Shown here: positions 7,138 to 8,531 of the stretch, piece after piece | Layout: every line of letters starts with the position of its first letter | Numbering within the stretch: the stretch's first letter is position 1 | Made by a program: the position numbers and the translations under genes | From: Nanobdellota archaeon | GTDB taxonomy: Archaea > Nanobdellota > Nanobdellia > Pacearchaeales > GW2011-AR1 | Assembly: GCA_018816625.1 (NCBI GenBank) | Contig: JAHIVR010000222.1 | Location: 1-8,531, forward strand | Length of the DNA stretch: 8,531 bases | Direction of reading: 5' to 3' | The notes under the pieces: model-generated | The model's database searches: none | What the model saw: only the letters and a program-made list of their open reading frames with translations | Told to the model about the DNA's origin: nothing

Positions 7138-7167
7138 TTCCGGGGGGTGTAACAGCATCCCCCGGAA
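7138..7167 (+). terminator. Strong GC-rich hairpin after the decoration gene
   Basis: TTCCGGGGGGTG (7138-7149) pairs with CATCCCCCGGAA (7156-7167) around the loop TAACAG, giving a 12-bp stem with a single G-U pair (7147 with 7158). It begins 6 bases after the TAA of the upstream gene and ends just before the AAGGAG of the next. The 3' side is GTTAAAAGG, with no T run, so it is not a canonical intrinsic terminator. It could act as a partial terminator, an RNA-stability barrier protecting the capsid-gene messages, or a processing site. Confidence 0.7.
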
Positions 7168-7172
7168 GTTAA

Positions 7173-7178
7173 AAGGAG
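7173..7178 (+). promoter_or_regulatory. Ribosome binding site downstream of the hairpin
   Basis: AAGGAG lies 6 bases before the ATG at 7185 and only 5 bases after the hairpin's last paired base. The folded stem leaves the site free but close, so the hairpin could influence ribosome loading. Confidence 0.7.
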
Positions 7179-7184
7179 TAAGTA

Positions 7185-7802
7185 ATGAAGATCGAAACGG
7201 CTGAGGAAATCCAAGAACGAATAAATAAACAAAACGCTGAAAACCAGGCGAACGCAGATACGGAGGCAGAGCAAGAAACCCCAACGCCGACTCCGCCAGC
7301 CGCGCCGGTCGAGACACGTCCGAAGATCGCTACCCACGATGAGATTGCGGAGATTATTCAATCGACCCGTGAACAGGGGATCAAGGCAGGGGCCATGCAG
7401 AAAGACGTACCGAAACAATATCGACTGAAACATCCGGCGTGTTTCTTTGCAAAATCAACCGCGCTCCAGATCACGCTTATCCACAGGGAACAACAGATTA
7501 TAACAAACCCGAATACGCATGAAGTGATTCAAAGAGAAGTCCTGCCAACTAACGTGAACTTCGACAGTAACCGATTTATGACCTATGATCGGCGGCTTGC
7601 TGACTTGCTGATAAACCATTGGGCATTTGGCAATATCGAGACGGGTTCATATTTCGGCCCGGACATGGAAGGTGATATTATCTTCTGGAAAGAAATGCAC
7701 ATCGTCGAAGAAAAGCCAATCACGACCAGAGAGCGCACGTTGCGGAAAATGACGCCGACACCCGAAGATAGTGAGTTTGTCTTAGGCGCACAGGGGGCCT
7801 GA
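7185..7802 (+). CDS. Unrecognised structural-cluster protein, 205 aa
   Basis: ATG 7185 with AAGGAG 6 bases upstream; stop TGA 7800-7802. Residues 1-30 are a charged, probably helical segment (ETAEEIQERINKQNAENQ). Residues about 31-46 are a Thr/Pro/Ala linker (ETPTPTPPAAPVETRP). From about 47 the protein looks folded: a helix (HDEIAEIIQSTREQGIKAG), then KQYRLKHPACFFAKSTALQITL and strands with an N-F-D-S-N-R-F turn, then a WAFGN-containing stretch and the sequence FGPDMEGDIIFWKEMHIVEE. The last 30 residues are basic then acidic. There is no signal peptide or membrane helix. It lies between the decoration gene and the probable adaptor, with a 2-base gap to the latter, so a head-completion or connector role is reasonable, but I do not recognise the family. 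Confidence 0.85.
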   Translation: MKIETAEEIQERINKQNAENQANADTEAEQETPTPTPPAAPVETRPKIATHDEIAEIIQSTREQGIKAGAMQKDVPKQYRLKHPACFFAKSTALQITLIHREQQIITNPNTHEVIQREVLPTNVNFDSNRFMTYDRRLADLLINHWAFGNIETGSYFGPDMEGDIIFWKEMHIVEEKPITTRERTLRKMTPTPEDSEFVLGAQGA

Positions 7803-7804
7803 TT

Positions 7805-8494
7805 ATGTCTGTAATTGATGATGCCGTACAGATTGTTACTAATGAGGCCGGGATGACCTCTGCAAAAGACAAGGCGTTGGCGAAGGCGTACTTCTACGAA
7901 ACACTGGAAGATATGAATCGCCAATTCCATTCGGGGATTTTGCGGACAGAGGCCAGTATCTCAATCGCTTCATCGGCGGCTCACACGTTGACTTTACCCG
8001 ACGATGTTGAGAAGATCATTGATTTCGGCGAGTATAATTCAACGGAAGACCGGCTGAAGCCTGTTTGGACTGCCAAGACCCAATCATGGTTTCAGAAGGT
8101 TCACAGCGGGTTTGCGACGCTCACATCGTCCGCCTCTGGTAGCGAGAGAATATACTTCTTTGTCACCGACAACGCTCAAGGCGCGAAGCGGGTGCGGATA
8201 TTCCCGGCGGCATCATCGGCTATCACGGCACGGCTTATCTATTGGGCGAGATTGACTGAGGATAATGTTCATCGAATGCACAACACTGGCATTATCCACG
8301 ATGGGATGCGGTGGCGCTTGGTCAAATGGTTCGGCGGTAAGGACGTTCCCGCCTCATGGCAAGAGGCAAAAGAGCGGTATCAGGTCGGTATTCTAGACCT
8401 CAAGAGCAAGAAGATGAGCGTAAAGTCGGCAATAACCGTAGGCCAAGCTCCGATCACTCGACGGAGAAATGCTATACTGAGGAGTCTGCAATGA
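7805..8494 (+). CDS. Putative head-tail adaptor (connector) protein, 229 aa
   Basis: ATG 7805 starts 2 bases after the previous stop, with AGGGGG (7792-7797) 7 bases upstream inside that gene; stop TGA 8492-8494. The N-terminal about 55 residues are helical (VQIVTNEAGM, then DKALAKAYFYETLEDMNRQFH). A strand TLTLPDDVEKIIDFGEY follows at about 61-77, then beta-rich material including RIYFFVTDN and RVRIFPAASSAITARLIYWARLT (ending about 150). After this comes a helical segment (IIHDGMRWRLVKWFGG) and a further helix (SWQEAKERYQVGILDLKSK). The C-terminus is basic (RRRNAILRSLQ). Helical N-terminus, an LPDD-type strand, a Y-W-A-R-L-T segment and a helical end recall small tailed-phage adaptor proteins that ring the portal and join it to the tail, and its place after the head genes fits. 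This is pattern memory plus context, so only moderate confidence. Confidence 0.55.
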   Translation: MSVIDDAVQIVTNEAGMTSAKDKALAKAYFYETLEDMNRQFHSGILRTEASISIASSAAHTLTLPDDVEKIIDFGEYNSTEDRLKPVWTAKTQSWFQKVHSGFATLTSSASGSERIYFFVTDNAQGAKRVRIFPAASSAITARLIYWARLTEDNVHRMHNTGIIHDGMRWRLVKWFGGKDVPASWQEAKERYQVGILDLKSKKMSVKSAITVGQAPITRRRNAILRSLQ

Positions 8495-8531
8495 AAGTGA
8501 AAGCCCTTGCATTGGCGTTACTTATATTCTG
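8491..8531 (+). CDS. 5' end of a gene with a signal-peptide-like N-terminus
   Basis: ATG 8491 overlaps the adaptor stop by 4 bases (ATGA), with GAGGAG just upstream (8479-8484). Only 13 codons are in the window, reading MKVKALALALLIF. Two lysines followed by a run of Ala and Leu are typical of the start of a Sec signal peptide or a membrane anchor. The rest of the protein is off the window, so its function cannot be stated. Candidates are a secreted or lipoprotein-type phage product or a lysis-related gene, both unproven. It is translated as part of the same block. Confidence 0.7.
   Translation, partial: MKVKALALALLIF

Noticed and set aside
7583..7930. 115-codon open frame on the minus strand
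   Set aside because: It spans the junction of two well-supported + strand genes and shows no protein-like features.

Overview
The window reads as part of the virion-structure cluster of a tailed double-stranded DNA bacteriophage (Caudoviricetes). Every supported gene is on the + strand. Genes are tightly packed, with 4-base ATGA overlaps or gaps mostly under 30 bases and good Shine-Dalgarno sequences, and base composition is moderate. The order portal, small protein, scaffold, major capsid protein, capsid accessory protein, adaptor is a classic phage head module. There is no integrase, repressor, tRNA, rRNA, transposase or CRISPR array, so neither the host nor the lifestyle can be read here. 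The divergent proteins suggest an environmental or metagenomic phage.

Layout. Bases 1-498 hold the 3' end of an unrecognised, probably beta-rich gene. Bases 507-1436 hold a 309-residue proline/threonine-rich protein of unknown function. A 208-base gene-free stretch (1437-1644) follows and is the only sizeable gap; it carries a striking GAAAAA hexanucleotide repeat (1478-1540). Then come the portal gene (1645-3873), a 124-residue protein overlapping it by 4 bases (3870-4244), a GTG-started scaffold-like gene (4257-5057), an HK97-fold-type major capsid gene (5084-6325) and a putative capsid decoration gene (6340-7131). A strong 12-bp hairpin (7138-7167) separates these from a 205-residue unknown protein (7185-7802), a probable head-tail adaptor (7805-8494) and the first codons of a gene beginning with a signal-peptide-like segment (8491 to the window edge).

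How they work together (inference from family knowledge and gene order): the portal forms the unique capsid vertex. The scaffold guides assembly of the major capsid protein around it and then leaves, the accessory protein probably coats or stabilises the shell, and the adaptor closes the portal and joins head to tail. The large terminase that would drive DNA packaging is not in the window; the two genes ahead of the portal are not recognisable as terminase.

I found no clear evidence of a new defence or regulatory system. The features most worth a second look are the hexanucleotide repeat with its odd lysine-coding frame, the hairpin after the decoration gene, and the unrecognised genes at 1-1436, 7185-7802 and 8491-8531.
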